DNA of 64,000 nt from Anoplopoma fimbria (GCF_027596085.1 NC_072470.1:7766787-7830786); one strand, 5' to 3'; shown: positions 13,241 through 25,102, counted from the stretch's first letter. Notes: generated from the sequence alone by a model not told the origin. Translations and numbers: made by a program.

Positions 13241-16200
13241 CTGGAGAAACAGGAGAGGATGAATTATTCACATTAATGGAAACCAGAGGGTAAATTTTGA
13301 GGAATGTACCTTTAAAGAAAAGACTATATTTCCAATAGAAGTTCTCCACAGTAAACACCAATATTTCTCATTTAAATATACAAAAATATACAAATAACAC
13401 ATGGAATACTGGGCTCAGAAGGACCAGTGACTCAATTCAGCTTTTTTCACTTTTAAAAAAGACACTTTTAGAATAAAATAAAATATTCAAGTTAAATGAG
13501 TTGTTCCCAATTTTATTGTAATAATAGAAAATACGAATGAATAATGAATAAAACAGGCTCATGAAATTGTAAAACGTTTGGAAAATCAGGAGAAAGTGAA
13601 TCATCAGAAGAACGAAACATAAATATATGTAAAACATAAATAGGTAGAAATGATTTAGCAGAGAAAGAAATGAACATGTAACACAAAAACATGATTTATG
13701 GAAAGACAACATTTAATATAATAATAATTAAAAAATAAACATAAATAAAATTAATAATATTTATTTATGAGGCTGAATGTATATTATTAATAATATTAGC
13801 AACAACACCAATAATAATAATAATAGCTTATAGATGTACCTCAAAAGCTAATTAACTAACCAAATACCAATGTTGATATGGCTTTCTTTTTTTTTTTTTA
13901 AGTAAAAGGCACAGTAAATTGTTTACAACATGTAACTCATTGAAAGGAAATCACACAAACAAATGACAACAACTTAAGACAAAAAAAGAAAGAAAAACAA
14001 ACAACTGATAAGCAGGAAAAGCAGAACACAAAAAAAATCAGAAAAATAGGACAAATAAACAGCGTTGAAGTGCAGCAGGCAACAGTGACAGACATCCGTA
14101 AAAAAGCCACTAAGACGGGTAGGAGGAAGAAGAGGCCGATGCAGGAGGAGGACGAAGAGGAGAGGAATAGGAGGAGGAGGAGGAGGAGGGAAAGGAGACA
14201 GCAGCAGGAGGAGTAGCCCTCAATCACCCCGTTCAGGTAACACAGAGTCTGTAAGCAGGGAGGAGAGAAAGCTTTAGGGCAGCATCTTCAGTCTGAAACG
14301 CTTTCCTACAAACACAACGCCAAAACATTAGCAGCTAGGTCTCATGAAACTCCCAATGATGAAAACCTTCAGAACATGTTTATGTAAGTGTAGGAGGACA
14401 GGATCAGGAATGTGATCATCAACTCTTGGCTGGGAGTTGTTGTTGTTTTTATCAGCATATAATTGAAACCAACTCAGTGTGTTGCTCTATCACGGCTAAA
14501 AGAAAACAAGGGAGTGAACCAAGACACCTCTGAAGGCAATCTAGTCCGATAATTACCACAGTAAAAATCTACACTTAACTTTTTCCTTTTCTGTTCCTTC
14601 ACTTTTTTCAAAATTAAGTGTTTCTCACATTATTACAGATCCCCTTATAAGCTACGTCTGACGAGAGAACAGTCATTGTCCGTTAAAGTCGCTGAAAGCA
14701 CGTCAGTCATAAGACGGAGAGAAACTGAACCCAGGTGGAGAAGGGGGAAAAAAAGCATATCAGACGGACTAATACAAGGGAATGAAAGCTCGGACAATAG
14801 TGGGGTTTATCTTGGAACAGACTGAAGCCGGCGTGCTCTATGAACGATCTCTCCGGGTCACTTTAATTGCCCTGAACGGGGTTAAATTGTTCCGACTGAT
14901 AAAAAGCGTGCGTTTCTTGCCAAGATTTAACTGCTAAATCATCCTGTTTGATGGTATTCGCTCTGACATTATAATCTTGATTTAACTTGACCTCGCGAGG
15001 CACCGACTGAAGCCGTGAGGATTTGGCAGATATGAGAATTCAACCCGCTCTAAACCCATTTGATTTCCACTGGAATACTGTAAAAGGTCAATTGGGATTA
15101 TGATACCAGCATATTTCAGATCGCCTGCTATGTCAATGATGCTGCCTTCGCAATACTTGTACATGGCAAAATAAACAGAAAGCTCACCAGTGGGATCAAC
15201 TCTGCAAGGGCTATCATATAGTATGGTACTAAAGCTAATTTATATATATTACATTTTATAATTGGAAGCTCTGAGAGGCAAGTGAGAAAAACTTCTGGTG
15301 ATGCATATATAAGTCTGATCTATCATCTAAATTGTTTACTCTCCTATTTATGAATTAAGAGCTTAAGAATCAAGTGTTTGTAGTTGTAATACTTATTTCG
15401 GCCACAAGGGGCTGGGGTACACCACTTCCATATATTCTAAATAGGACTAAAATCATTCATGTTTCCTCCCAGGTGAGTTTTCATGTCTCCATGAACTCTA
15501 AACACAAAGCTCATATATTTTGTGTTAGCAAATTATGTAAATTGAAACTCGACTGGAAGAAAACATGAATGCTTTTAGTCCCATTCAGAATATGGGGTAG
15601 TGGCAGCCTCTTGTGGCCGAGATGATTATTTCAACCACAAACATTCTGAAAAATGAAATGCCTAAAGTTTTGTTTTTTCTAACTCTTTCCACAGGTGAAA
15701 AAAATTATATATATATATATTAAAAAAAAATGAATTCCTCACTTTCACATTTATACCATAAAATAGCTTCAACACCAATTTTATTGAGCTGGCAGGCTCC
15801 ATATCTCAATCACTATAATTAAAATGGGTCCAGTAGTAGGTTCCAGTAGCTCCTCTTCTAAATCTCAAACACTAAAGCTCAAAGGATCGATCATCGATCA
15901 TCAATGGAGGTTTTACCTTTAACCTCAGTGTTTGCACAGGGAGGACGTGGGGCCCTCCTCTTGGTGCTCCTTAAGGTGGATTCTGCAGACCTCTACAGAG
16001 AGACAAAGACATTAAATTACATCCTATTTGATTCAGTGTTTCTTTATTGGTTGGGAGACATTGGAAGTGACCCACGTTCTAATTTTCCATCAGATTTGAT
16101 TGGAATCTAATTGGTGGAAGTTGTTAAAAAAGGAAGAAGAAGAAAAACAAAAAATAAGACCAAGAAGAACCCACCTGTGATCCTTCGACATGACAGGTGC

Positions 16201-18793
16201 TGAGGTTGTTTGGGACGCTCTGGGACGCGCCCATGGGTGGCTGAGGGGCTCGTCTCTTCTTGGGCATATCTGCTGGCAGTGTGTTAGAAGAGGAAACACC
16301 GACTTCCACTTGTGCGTTGCGGCCAGGAGAAGCTGGGACACTCCCTGCTCCTCTCTATGAAGAGGAATTTAAATGTTTGGTAACAAGCAGCAGCATAGAT
16401 TCACTTATCTCAAGCAAACTGACAACATACTATATACCATTTCGCCTTTTTTCTTCTTTTTTCTGAATAAGCTGAGGAGTCCGGTGTTGTCCTTCTGTTT
16501 CTTCTCCTTCTTTGGCAGGTCTATGTTGTAGGAAAAGATCAGTCACAGGTTTGTAGCAGAAAGGGTGGTTAACACTGAGGCTGTGCATGTGCATGTGCAT
16601 GAATGTGTTACCTTGTGGTGGAGGTGGTGAGATGACCTCTGTTGGCGTGACACCTGTTTTAAGACAGAAAACAAAGCATTATCGGGTGAGATTTTACAGA
16701 AGAATCAAGATTTTTTTTCCCTTTAGGCCAACTTTTAAAATGATTTTAATAAATGTCCGAGGAACACCTTCCTAAATACAAAAAAACGTGAAAGAAGAAA
16801 GTTAACTGGGATGTAAATATGTGTTGCCTCTGTCAGCTGTGATGACTGAAAGCAATATTCTTCTTTTCTGCTTTTGTTTTCCTCACTTTTCCATTTTGTG
16901 TCACTGCACCCAAGCTAACATTAGTTAGCTAACAGGCTAAAGGTGTCTTAACACATTTTTTTTTATGTATTTTAATTGAATGTTTTTTATTGATGTGAAT
17001 TCTTGAGCACATTTAGATAGAAATAGAATTAGCTAATCATTTGGCAGTACCTCTGCAGCCCACTAGATGTCTCTAAGGCCTGCCCTTGGTTAAGAATAGC
17101 TGTTCTAAACATTCTTATAGATAAGCTACATTGAACTCTTTTGTCATCGCACCAAAACTACAAAATTAAGCCAAAAAACAAACCTTGTGGTGTCGATTTT
17201 GGGTTCACAAAGTGTTAATATCAACAATGTAAGTAGAAAAAAACGTTGTAAGTTCTGCGGTGACGTGTTTGCCGTAGTTTTGTCGCTTTTTTGTTGCTAT
17301 TGACGGTAGTTTCGCTATTGAAAAAACAGCGGGTTTTAGTGACGATTCTCTCACCGACCAATCAGCTGGCTCCAGGGTTTTAACACCACCTTCCAGTATC
17401 AGCTTAGCTCACTTGGAACCACGACTGTGGTGTTAACAAAAACAGTACCAGGTACTATCCAAACCTTCTACTAATAGAAAACCAAAGCAGTGAGTCGAGT
17501 AGAGCAGAGCTGTACCATGCAGTGGAAATGCAACATGACAAACCTGCTTCAGGCGTGCTGGGTTGGTGCTGGTGGCCATCGGGCTCCTTAGCAGCCGTGT
17601 CTTTGGCAAACACCTCCCTCACCCCGAGGTCGTTCAAGGTCTCAGTCAGGTCCAGCGGCTCTCTGGACTGAGAGTCCCTCAGTAAGACGGTTGTTTCTAC
17701 CGGAAACTCGCACTTGTCACACACCACTGGCAGCAGCGTCTCAAGGGGCACCCGGGGATTCACCCGCACCACGGCCTTATGGGACTTGTTGTAGTTGATC
17801 AACAGACGTACAGACGCCTGAAAGGGGAAGTTGGGTTTTCAACTACGGAATGAAGGTCTACTTAAAATACACCAAGATAAATATTGATTTCCCTTAAAAA
17901 TTGCGTCCGCTGACTTGATGAAAACAACTTTCTGTCCTCGTTTTTACCTCGGGCATGTAAGGCCTCCTGATCTCCTCAATCCCTTTGGGCTTCAGCACAA
18001 TCGTATCCGCGTCCAGCGAGCCAATGGGAGAGTTGGGTTTGAAGCCGATGTTGTTCTTGTTGGGGGAGAGAACCTCAACGGTGTAGTCGGACGGATTGAG
18101 ATGGTAGCTTGCGCAGAGGGTCACCAGCAAGTCCATCACTGGTTTGCTATTAAGAGGCGGAAATTAAAAGAGAACAAGTGACAATAAATAACTTTAGAAT
18201 TCAAGATCTTCTCATTGTATGGAGTTCATAATTCTCAAAGTAAAGCAGTTTATCATCAAACTAGAACTTTCCAAAAGGGGAAAAGACCCAACACTGGATG
18301 CAAAACAACGCCAATATCTCTCTCTATATATATGCAAATAAAGATTAACAAGTTCTTTTAGGAGATCAGTCCATCTGCCAAGACCGAGACAAGGTTTAAG
18401 GGGCACTTCTCTGGGATTTGCCAGGGACAAGATGAAGAAAGGGATCCTGATTAAAGCCCCTATTAATACCCAGGGCTCCAAAGAAACCCTGGATCCTATC
18501 TTTCCCATGATGCAACATAAACTAGCATGGGACCAAGACGTGTCAAGTGCATTAAAAAAAAGCATCCAATGTAAGAATTGAGAAGCCATACTGCCTATAT
18601 TCATGTAAATTTAACTATATACCAAAAAATATATAAGATAATAGAATATAAATTGCTCTCTGTGCACACCCTAGAAACAAAATCTTGTTAATGTGGCCCA
18701 CCTTCCATGCACCGTGGCGTTCTTCTCCAGCCCCCCCGGCAGAACCACAGACAGGGAGTGGTCTCTCTCCAGTGGATTCTCCTGGTCGTCCAT
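11953..18793 (-). CDS. cobll1: Cordon-bleu-like protein (COBLL1), 8 coding exons seen, 3' end not resolved
   Basis: Coding exons in transcript order are 18793-18702, 18146-17948, 17817-17544, 16653-16612, 16520-16438, 16354-16175, 15992-15917 and 13240-11953; phases agree at every junction. The product has the N-terminal COBL (ubiquitin-like) domain with HLNPSDYTVEVLSP and KCEFPVETTVLLRD, a basic LFRKKKKK stretch, KKRRAPQPP and TKRRAPRPP motifs and, in the last large exon, the family block GMTTFKVVPSK. COBLL1 proteins are known as cytoplasmic actin-associated factors. The start ATG at 18793 has an in-frame TGA 15 bases upstream and gives a short N terminus like one vertebrate isoform. The large exon changes frame near 12140-12175. 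No WH2 (actin-binding) exon was found below 11953, so the gene may be truncated, frameshifted by an assembly error, or have a distant last exon. The a/b paralogue cannot be told from sequence alone. Confidence 0.92.
12297..12370 (-). repeat. cobll1: In-frame GAG/GAA and CCT repeat in cobll1
   Basis: It codes for a polyglutamate stretch broken by VVQ and then PPPPPP. Slippage-prone, about 130-220 bases from the apparent frameshift. Confidence 0.8.
15376..15642. mobile_element. Foldback (long inverted repeat) MITE
   Basis: Two arms of about 100 bp in inverted orientation (15376-15480 and 15550-15642) around a short AT-rich centre. Both arms contain CGGCCACAAG and GGACTAAAA with CATTCATGTTT. 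Arms differ by scattered substitutions, so it is old. It lies in the cobll1 intron between the KRRAP exon and the large exon. Confidence 0.75.
15917..15992 (-). CDS. cobll1: cobll1 coding exon with KRRAP motif 2
   Basis: It encodes RSAESTLRSTKRRAPRPPCA and then NTEVK, matching the second KRKAPSPP-type motif of COBLL1. A donor at gttaaa would end in phase 0. The next donor, gtaaaa at 15911-15916, gives phase 1, which is what the large downstream exon needs, so that one was chosen. The acceptor is tctctgtag; 76 nt. Confidence 0.88.
16175..16354 (-). CDS. cobll1: cobll1 coding exon with KKRRAP motif 1
   Basis: Sixty codons, phase 0 at both ends. It contains NTLPADMPKKRRAPQPPMGA and then SQSVPNNL, almost identical to the mammalian COBLL1 block around KKRRAPLPPMPASQSVP. 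The KKRRAP motif is the family hallmark in COBL and COBLL1 and is used in partner binding in COBL. The acceptor is cttcatag and the donor gtgggt. Confidence 0.95.
16438..16520 (-). CDS. cobll1: cobll1 coding exon with basic cluster
   Basis: It encodes DLPKKEKKQKDNTGLLSLF followed by RKKKKKGEM. This corresponds to the 'KENKGFFSFFQRSKKKRDQ' segment of vertebrate COBLL1. The acceptor is acaacatag and the donor is gtatat; 83 nt, phase 1 in and phase 0 out. The basic cluster may bind membrane or act as a nuclear signal (inference). Confidence 0.85.
16612..16653 (-). CDS. cobll1: cobll1 42-nt proline-rich small exon (probably cassette)
   Basis: This 42-nt segment is flanked by acceptor ttaaaacag and donor gtaaca on the minus strand, with phase 1 at both ends. 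It encodes GVTPTEVISPPPPQ. Because it is phase-symmetric, inclusion or skipping keeps the downstream frame. The call rests on splice signals, phase and a proline-rich sequence that suits the linker, not on strong homology. Confidence 0.65.
17544..17817 (-). CDS. cobll1: cobll1 coding exon 3 (COBL domain, second half)
   Basis: It begins ASVRLLINYNKSHKAVVRV and continues with CDKCEFPVETTVLLRD and EPLDLTETLNDLGVRE, which is the second half of the COBL domain. It is 274 nt, phase 0 in and phase 1 out, with acceptor ccctttcag and donor gtttgt. The end is a less conserved Q/P/S linker. Confidence 0.95.
17948..18146 (-). CDS. cobll1: cobll1 coding exon 2 (COBL domain, first half)
   Basis: It reads KPVMDLLVTLCASYHLNPSD and then YTVEVLSPNKNNIGFKPN, the signature of the COBL domain in COBL and COBLL1. 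The acceptor is ttaatag at 18147-18153 and the donor is gtaaaa at 17942-17947. It enters by completing a split serine codon and ends in phase 0 (199 nt). Confidence 0.95.
18702..18793 (-). CDS. cobll1: cobll1 coding exon 1 (start codon)
   Basis: The ATG is the complement of 18791-18793. The exon extends 5' as untranslated sequence to the acceptor at 18855/18856 (ttttcag). It encodes an acidic start (MDDQENPLERD) and then HSLSVVLPG, which matches the VELSVVLPG segment just before the COBL domain in vertebrate COBLL1. The donor is gtgggc after GGAAG, leaving phase 2. An in-frame TGA lies just upstream of the ATG, which fixes this start unless another first exon is used. Confidence 0.9.
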
Positions 18794-19575
18794 CTCAACA
18801 GGGGGTCAAGAAGCCTCGCCAGATCTGATGCTGTTCGCAATGTCAGGTAAACCTCCTGAAAAGTCAAGACACAATTCAGTGATTCGTGGAAAAAACATAC
18901 ATCATATGATCTCACACACCCAGATTATGCCTAAAGAGAGTTGCAGGAACACCATACAGTTGGTTGCAGGGTTGCCAGTTTGAAATGTCTTACAGCTGCT
19001 CTAAGAATTTGATTTACACCCATATATAAACCTAAAAAAATAATGTTATTAACCGTAAGAATGCAACTACTAACTTTTCCTCTCATTACATGTTAATCTT
19101 AGTTGTATTGATTATTACTTTGCACGTTAAAAAAAACATAAGAAAATAGTGTAAATGTAAAAGTTTAAAACCTAAAAAAAAAAAATCAGTGTATTTTTTA
19201 GTAAAAAAGAAGAGGAAAATCAGCAAATATGCACATTTATTCCTTGCATTAAAATTACTTTTATGATATAAAAAAAAAACAATGATAAAAGACATATGGC
19301 AAAATGTCAACTATTACCTGAAAAGCCACCTGACAGTCCAATTTCCCCCCAAAAACGAACGGTCACAACCGCAAATGTTTGCAAACTACGGAGCAACTTC
19401 CAAAGTCAGCCGACGCTTTTCTTATGAATCAAAAGCTCACTCCTCGCCTCGACACTCTCTCTGTCTTCACCTTTGACCTTTTGTTTGTAGTTCTTTATCA
19501 CTGCACAGTAGCAGTCCCGTCACACAGCGTGCTGGAAGCCGACGCCCCTCGGTGTGTCTGTATACTAGGACTCAC

Positions 19576-19640
19576 CGGAGCGAGAGAGAACAGCTGCGTG
19601 TTGATTCAGCCTACATATGTTGACATAGCAATATTAAAAA
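19576..19640 (-). other. cobll1: Possible 5' non-coding exon of cobll1
   Basis: On the minus strand a GC-richer segment ends in TCTCGCTCCG followed by a consensus donor gtgagt at 19570-19575. It lies about 0.7 kb upstream of the first coding exon, which itself starts with an acceptor and therefore needs an upstream exon. There is no TATA box and no homology to support it. Confidence 0.3.
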
Positions 19641-21254
19641 TGTAAATACGTGACATTTGTCAGGCTGGAATAATGAATTAATTGAGCTGTTCATTGATTG
19701 TTTTATGTATTTATTTTGAAGCATAGCCTGGTTTATTTACTACTTATTTTATTTTTTTACCACATTCATACTAGTTCCACTAAATACAAGTAATGAAGAG
19801 AGCTAAATAAATAAATGATTTCTTCCAAAAGTACAGTATATCAACAGTAGGTTCAAAGAGCCAAATAATCACCGGTGCTATTTTTCTAATAAACTGAGTC
19901 TGCTCTATAGTTATGTCAAAATGAATCCATAAAAAGTCCTTTTCATCCACAATCTATGTATCTTAACTCAAACAGGACAATACCCATGCAGCCCCTTTGC
20001 GTCCTCAGCCATGCTGTTCAAGCAGTAATGCTTAGTTCCAAATAAGCTTACACTGTTTCTCCTCTAAGAGGGATTAGTGGCTTTTAAAAGACTCCATGCT
20101 CCCTACATGCTCCCTATATTCATAAACACTTCATTGATTACATATGTGCCCATAGCCTGTTACACTCACCCGTGTGCACAGAGTCTTCCCATTCTCTTTT
20201 AGCTCTCTCTTCTGTATTTTTAAGTGTTAAAGGAACAGAGAGGTACTTCTCCCCATGTAATCCCTGTTTAGCAGGGCGAGATGCCACACCTACAGGCCCT
20301 GCCCATGTCATGTGACATCACTTTGCATGTCTGTTTTTTTTTTTGTTTTTTTGGTTGTACTGTGTGAATGCTTTGTGGTATAAGTGGTGATTGTGGTTGT
20401 GGTTGAGGTACACGCCAGGTAACCTGGTGAACCGGTCTGCAACATGAAGCTCTTCCCAAACCACATGGATGTTAAAAGGGTATAGCAATTAATTTGTAAA
20501 AAAAAAAAAAAAAAAAAAGCCTCTAATCCTCATAAGCTACTGATCCTCTCTATAGGATCCAGTATAGACATTGGTGATCAGCTATACTGTCGTCCATCTT
20601 CACCCTGCGGCATGCAGACACAAGAGTGTTGCTGGAAAGTCACACTCTCCTGCTCATCACTCCCTGTCACTGTTCCTCCCTCCGCCTCCTTGTTTAGCTG
20701 ATGTGCATGTTAGTCCTCTGAGGGCACTTAGGGTCTTCTGGGAAACGTAGTAAATCACTTATTGAGTTTTAGTATTTGAGGGAGTGGTGTGGACCAAAAA
20801 TAACTCCTTGAGTGCATTAAACCAGTGGCTCCAGACCAGGGGGATGGGACTCTACAAGTGGTCACGTTATAATCTATAATGAAGATAAGATAAAATAATT
20901 GATGTTTTGCTTAGGTTTGCTTTTTTCTTGTGAACCACTGGTTAATTAAGCAACTTCAAGCAACAGAATTTGTTCAAATAAAACGGTCTCAGAAGTATGG
21001 ATCATTGTAAATAGACATACCTTAAAAAATGTTGGGTACCATTGAACTTATCCTCACAGATTGGAATCAATAACAATGTATAAATATCCGGGAGGAGCTT
21101 TCATTTCTTGTGATATCAAATTAGCAAAGTTATCTATTAAGAGGAATTTTAATACAGAGAGAGCACTGCAATATATTTAAGTTTCACTGCTTGTTTAAAG
21201 GAATAAAATACAATTAAAAGACATCTATAAAAAACTATTTTTTGAAAAACATTT

Positions 21255-21450
21255 TACCTGCTAAACATCAGTGTATTAGCATTATCATTGTGAGCATGTT
21301 AGCACGCTGACACACTGAACTAAAATGTTTTTATGGCAAATATTTTTACCTGCTAAACATCAGCATTTTAACATTTAATTGTGATCTTGTTAGCATGCCA
21401 ATATTAGCATTTGCAGTCTAATAGTACAGCCTCACAGAGCCAAAACCAAT
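21255..21450 (+). repeat. Dispersed repeat with repeated TGCTAA/AGCATT words
   Basis: TTTACCTGCTAAACATCAG occurs twice about 90 bp apart (21257 and 21347), with GTTAGCACGCTGACAC and GTACAGCCTCACAGAGCC. This resembles a common fish repeat family. Confidence 0.5.
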
Positions 21451-23845
21451 AGGTTGACATTCAAAGAAAAGATGTAAATGTACTTCAGTTGTTTCCTTTT
21501 TACCTACAATATCATATTTCATTATTTTAGAGACGAAATTCAAAAAATGATGAGGACAAAGACTGGGACTGAAAAAAGGGGGGAGGGACAGAAATCAACA
21601 ACAACAAAAGGAAAAAACAAAACTTCCTCTTCTAATGATGAATTATTAGATATAATCTCATATTCCTCCCATCAAATCTCATTTGGAGTATCATTATTAT
21701 TTTTATTTTACAGTACTTACTTGCAGTGTAGGAATAATTATAGGACAGTTATTTATGTGCCGCTTTGATTCAGAAAGAACCCTGGATGTTGTATCTCTAG
21801 ATAATATATGATTAGTGAGATAGGCCTCCTTAAAGAGATCATTGATAACCCACTAATGAATGACAGACACATGAATGTAAACTGTGGGGCAGACCCTCCA
21901 TCTCTGGATTCATCTGCATACAGTTGGTGAGCAGCAGCAGGCAGATAAATGGGAGTTTTAATGAAAAAAAAAGCACACGCAACACATGTTCACACCCACT
22001 GTACTCCCGTAATCTCATTGTGAAGTCTGTCAGTGGAGATTCTACTGCAGTAAACAGATCACTGTGTCTGGGTTGATGAACTTCTTTTGATGACTAACAG
22101 ATGAAGAGAGAGCCCGTTAGTCACACCATCCAGTCTGCATCGTCACTTACCATGTTGTGAAATGGAAAGAAGGAAGCCAGGACAAGTAAATCCACTTGGG
22201 GACAGAGATGGATTTAGCCTATAGCCTGATTTCCACCGCAGACCAGCTGCGTGTGAGGGCGTGACGCTGGGCGAGCTCTATGTTTCCTGTCAAAGGAAAT
22301 CAAAAATGGCAACAATGTGATTTCATTTCCCCGTGTTGTCCTCCACTCAACATCCAATGATAACATTCATGCGTAAAACCTCTATTCTTGAACGGATTGG
22401 TGTGAACTCAGGAAGTTTTCAACCGGGCATTGTCCAGAATGTGTACTGCTCCATAAATATTTGTTTTTTCAGTCTGAGCATACAAACTCTCTCTACAATA
22501 TGTTTTTTTTTTGTTGTTGTTGCTGTTTTTCAGCTTCACCGTTACACACAGCCAGAAATTAAGGGGCACAACTAGAGTGTCAAATGCCAAATGGAAGCCT
22601 CATTCTGACGTCCTGCTGTTTGAACAAGTCTCCACATTTGTCACTTTGCCTCTAATGAAACATGCAGAGAAGTCACACAGAGCTGCCGAGAATTTCTCTC
22701 AGCTTTGGAAACATTGTTCACACCGGTGGAATATAACCAGGAAACTCTGCATATATGTGGCAGCTCCCCATGTGTTCTTCATTTTTGAGTCCTGCTGATG
22801 TAAACCAAACATATGTGGGTCAAATTCTCAAGTGATGTTCTCAAATGGCATTATCTTATGGTTCAGAGTGCTGTACGCACAGTCATTTGTATGACTTGGC
22901 TTGATTTTTTTTATTGCAAGAACACTGACCGTCACACCATTCTGTTTGAAGGCCAGTTTTAAAGTGTTATACTTAAAACTTAAACTTAAAATCGAAAGGC
23001 AAAAAGCACTCGAGGCCACTCACAAAGCTCAATCTTGATACGGATCAACATGACTCATGTGAGGACGTCATCATTTTGATCAGCTTTTCTCTTCTCGTCT
23101 GGATTTGTGCAGCTCTGACTGAAACAGATAAATAAGATGAAACAAGTCACATTGTAAAGTGTGTTTAAAGGAGTCGTCAGTTATGTTCACAAAGTGAAGT
23201 GAAACTGCGTGTGCTCATGTGAGAATGACATGCTATGCTGAGTTTACGGGTGTGTCCACCTCTGCTGACCGTGACTCTGTGACGAATGGAGTCTACCCTT
23301 TTTTTTTTAAACCCTCCTATTTGAATCATATAACTATGCAATAAATTCATAAACATATCTATAGTTGTTAATATGGCTGGTTGTGTTCCCCATCATGGAG
23401 GTCACAGTTTGTCCAACCTTTGCGCTTTCTATAAACTACTGTGACTGCAATAGATTACAAGATATCCAATTTACTCCCAAATACAGAAGAGAACAAAACT
23501 TCATTCCCCTATTTGGACGTTGGGTTGCCATGTTTGGGTGTAATTTCACCGACCGACCAGCAGATGGCACGAATTTACAAGAACAATGCAGAGGAAGTAA
23601 GTGTCCCCTGATGTCTGAACCCCTAATGTGGTCTCCACGTGTGACGCACGTGCCAGCTTGACGTCATGTAAACCAGATTAACTAAATCTATAAAGTTCAC
23701 GTTTTATGCTGCCAGTATAATAACTGATATCAATTAAACAATAATAGCTATCAGGCTACCTTAAGTTTTGTTTACATATAGGCTTAAAATAATATAATGA
23801 ATAAAAGTAGTGTATTCTCTAAAACAAAACAACAGTAGCTATTAT

Positions 23846-24112
23846 ACTTATTGTATTCATATTAGTCTGTTGCACTTATTGTATTCATATTAGTCTGTTG
23901 CACTTATTATTCACTTATTTAGTATTAGTCTGTTGCACTTATTGTATTCATATTAGTCTGTTGCACTTATTGTATTCATATTAGTCTGTTGCACTTATTG
24001 TATTCGTATTAGTCTGTTGCACTTATTGTATTCATATTAGTCTGTTGCACTTACTGTATTTATTGTATTCACTTATTTATTAGTCTGTTGCACTTATTGT
24101 ATTCATATTATT
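23846..24112 (+). repeat. 28-bp minisatellite
   Basis: About nine head-to-tail copies of a unit containing TTATTGTATTCATATTAGTC followed by TGTTGCAC, some with internal deletions or expansions. AT-rich, no coding potential. Confidence 0.9.
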
Positions 24113-24230
24113 AGTTTGTTTGGTATTAGTTTGTACTTTTGCTCTGGTTTATGCTTTTAGATGCTTGTTTAAGAAAGGAGATGCACTTATGACTTCTGGT
24201 GACTAGTAGTTCTCTATGTTGAATACACTT

Positions 24231-24285
24231 ATTGTAAGTCTCTTTGGATAAAAGCCTCTGCTAAATGACTGTAATGTAATGTATT
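24231..24285 (+). mobile_element. SINE 3' tail fragment next to a minisatellite
   Basis: TGTAAGTCTCTTTGGATAAA followed by GCTAAATGACTG and a short (TGTAA)n; the third copy of the SINE tail in this window. It lies just downstream of the 28-bp minisatellite. Confidence 0.7.
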
Positions 24286-24612
24286 ATATTAGGCAACTTT
24301 TTTTTTAAAATGAAACTGAATAAGAATATTGATTAATGGTAAATAAGTAGGATGATAAAACTTAAAGAAGGAGCTACCAAAACAAATCAGAACTACAATT
24401 CATTGCAAAGTATTCAATCATCCACCACCCAAAAAAAAACAAAAACGAAAATAATAGGAAGTTTATCATGTAATTAATCATTCCTCTCATAACAATAACA
24501 GGTCCCTGTTGCTCTCCTTCACTTGGATATGTTCTAGAAACGTGCATTGGGGACCATCTTGTGACAGCCGCCGCTTTAAGGCTTTTCATTCCCAGCCTGC
24601 GACGCCTAACCA

Positions 24613-24663
24613 ACCGGAAGCGCGGATTGATTTCTCTGTGGCAAGCAAGGGGCGGCTATAAAA
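24613..24663 (+). promoter_or_regulatory. Candidate core promoter: ETS site, GC box, TATA box
   Basis: ACCGGAAGC (24613-24621, ETS consensus), GGGGCGG (24649-24655) and TATAAAA (24657-24663) are stacked on the plus strand about 7 kb upstream of the scn start codon. No other such cluster was seen between the two genes. An A-rich tract directly follows. Promoter activity is inferred. Confidence 0.45.
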
Positions 24664-24689
24664 AAAAAAAGAAAAAAAGAAAAGAAAAA

Positions 24690-24862
24690 ATCAAAGGAGC
24701 GCTTATTTAATGATAATCCATCAAGCCACGGACGGGGTTTTCACTAAAGGAGACAACCGTCTTTATACTGGAATTGCCAGACTATCCTCTCAAATAAGGG
24801 ATTATTCTCCCGGATATGGGCTCTACCTTCAGGGTCCCCACCTGCTGGGCACCGTGATGGTG
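24690..24862 (+). other. scn1laa/scn1lab: Candidate 5' UTR exon of the sodium channel gene
   Basis: The segment starts about 30 bases after the TATA box and ends GTGATGGTG followed by the consensus donor gtgagt at 24863. The first coding exon has an acceptor at 31644, so an upstream non-coding exon is needed. Mammalian SCN1A/2A/3A/8A genes have such distant 5' exons. It contains ATGs at 24710 and 24856 that would act as upstream starts. Confidence 0.4.
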
Positions 24863-25063
24863 GTGAGTATCCAGATATTTCATGATGTAATATTTCATCT
24901 TAATTCACACGGATCAACAGTTGGGTTGACATTCATAGGGTTAATAGTTGAAATATTATCATGACTTTAATATGAATTGAATGCAAAACGATCGAGGTTA
25001 AAGAGGGGGATTAAATCTTTGATGTTTTTTCCTCTAATTACGCGTGTGACAAACCCAGTGTAC

Positions 25064-25067
<4 letters not shown>

Positions 25068-25098
<31 letters not shown>
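25068..25098. repeat. (AT)n microsatellite
   Basis: About 15 AT units. Confidence 0.95.

Positions 25099-25102
<4 letters not shown>

Larger units (their letters stand above)
18856..24600. other. Intergenic interval upstream of cobll1
   Basis: No coding exon recognised. It holds the possible cobll1 5' exon (19576-19640), a poly(A) tract at 20500-20518, a dispersed repeat near 21.25-21.45 kb, the 28-bp minisatellite at 23.85-24.11 kb and a SINE tail at 24.23 kb. I saw no slc38a11 exons, although that gene lies between COBLL1 and the SCN cluster in mammals. Confidence 0.55.

Noticed and set aside
23846..24112. CRISPR-like array of regularly spaced repeats
   Set aside because: Units are directly adjacent without unique spacers and the genome is vertebrate; it is a minisatellite.
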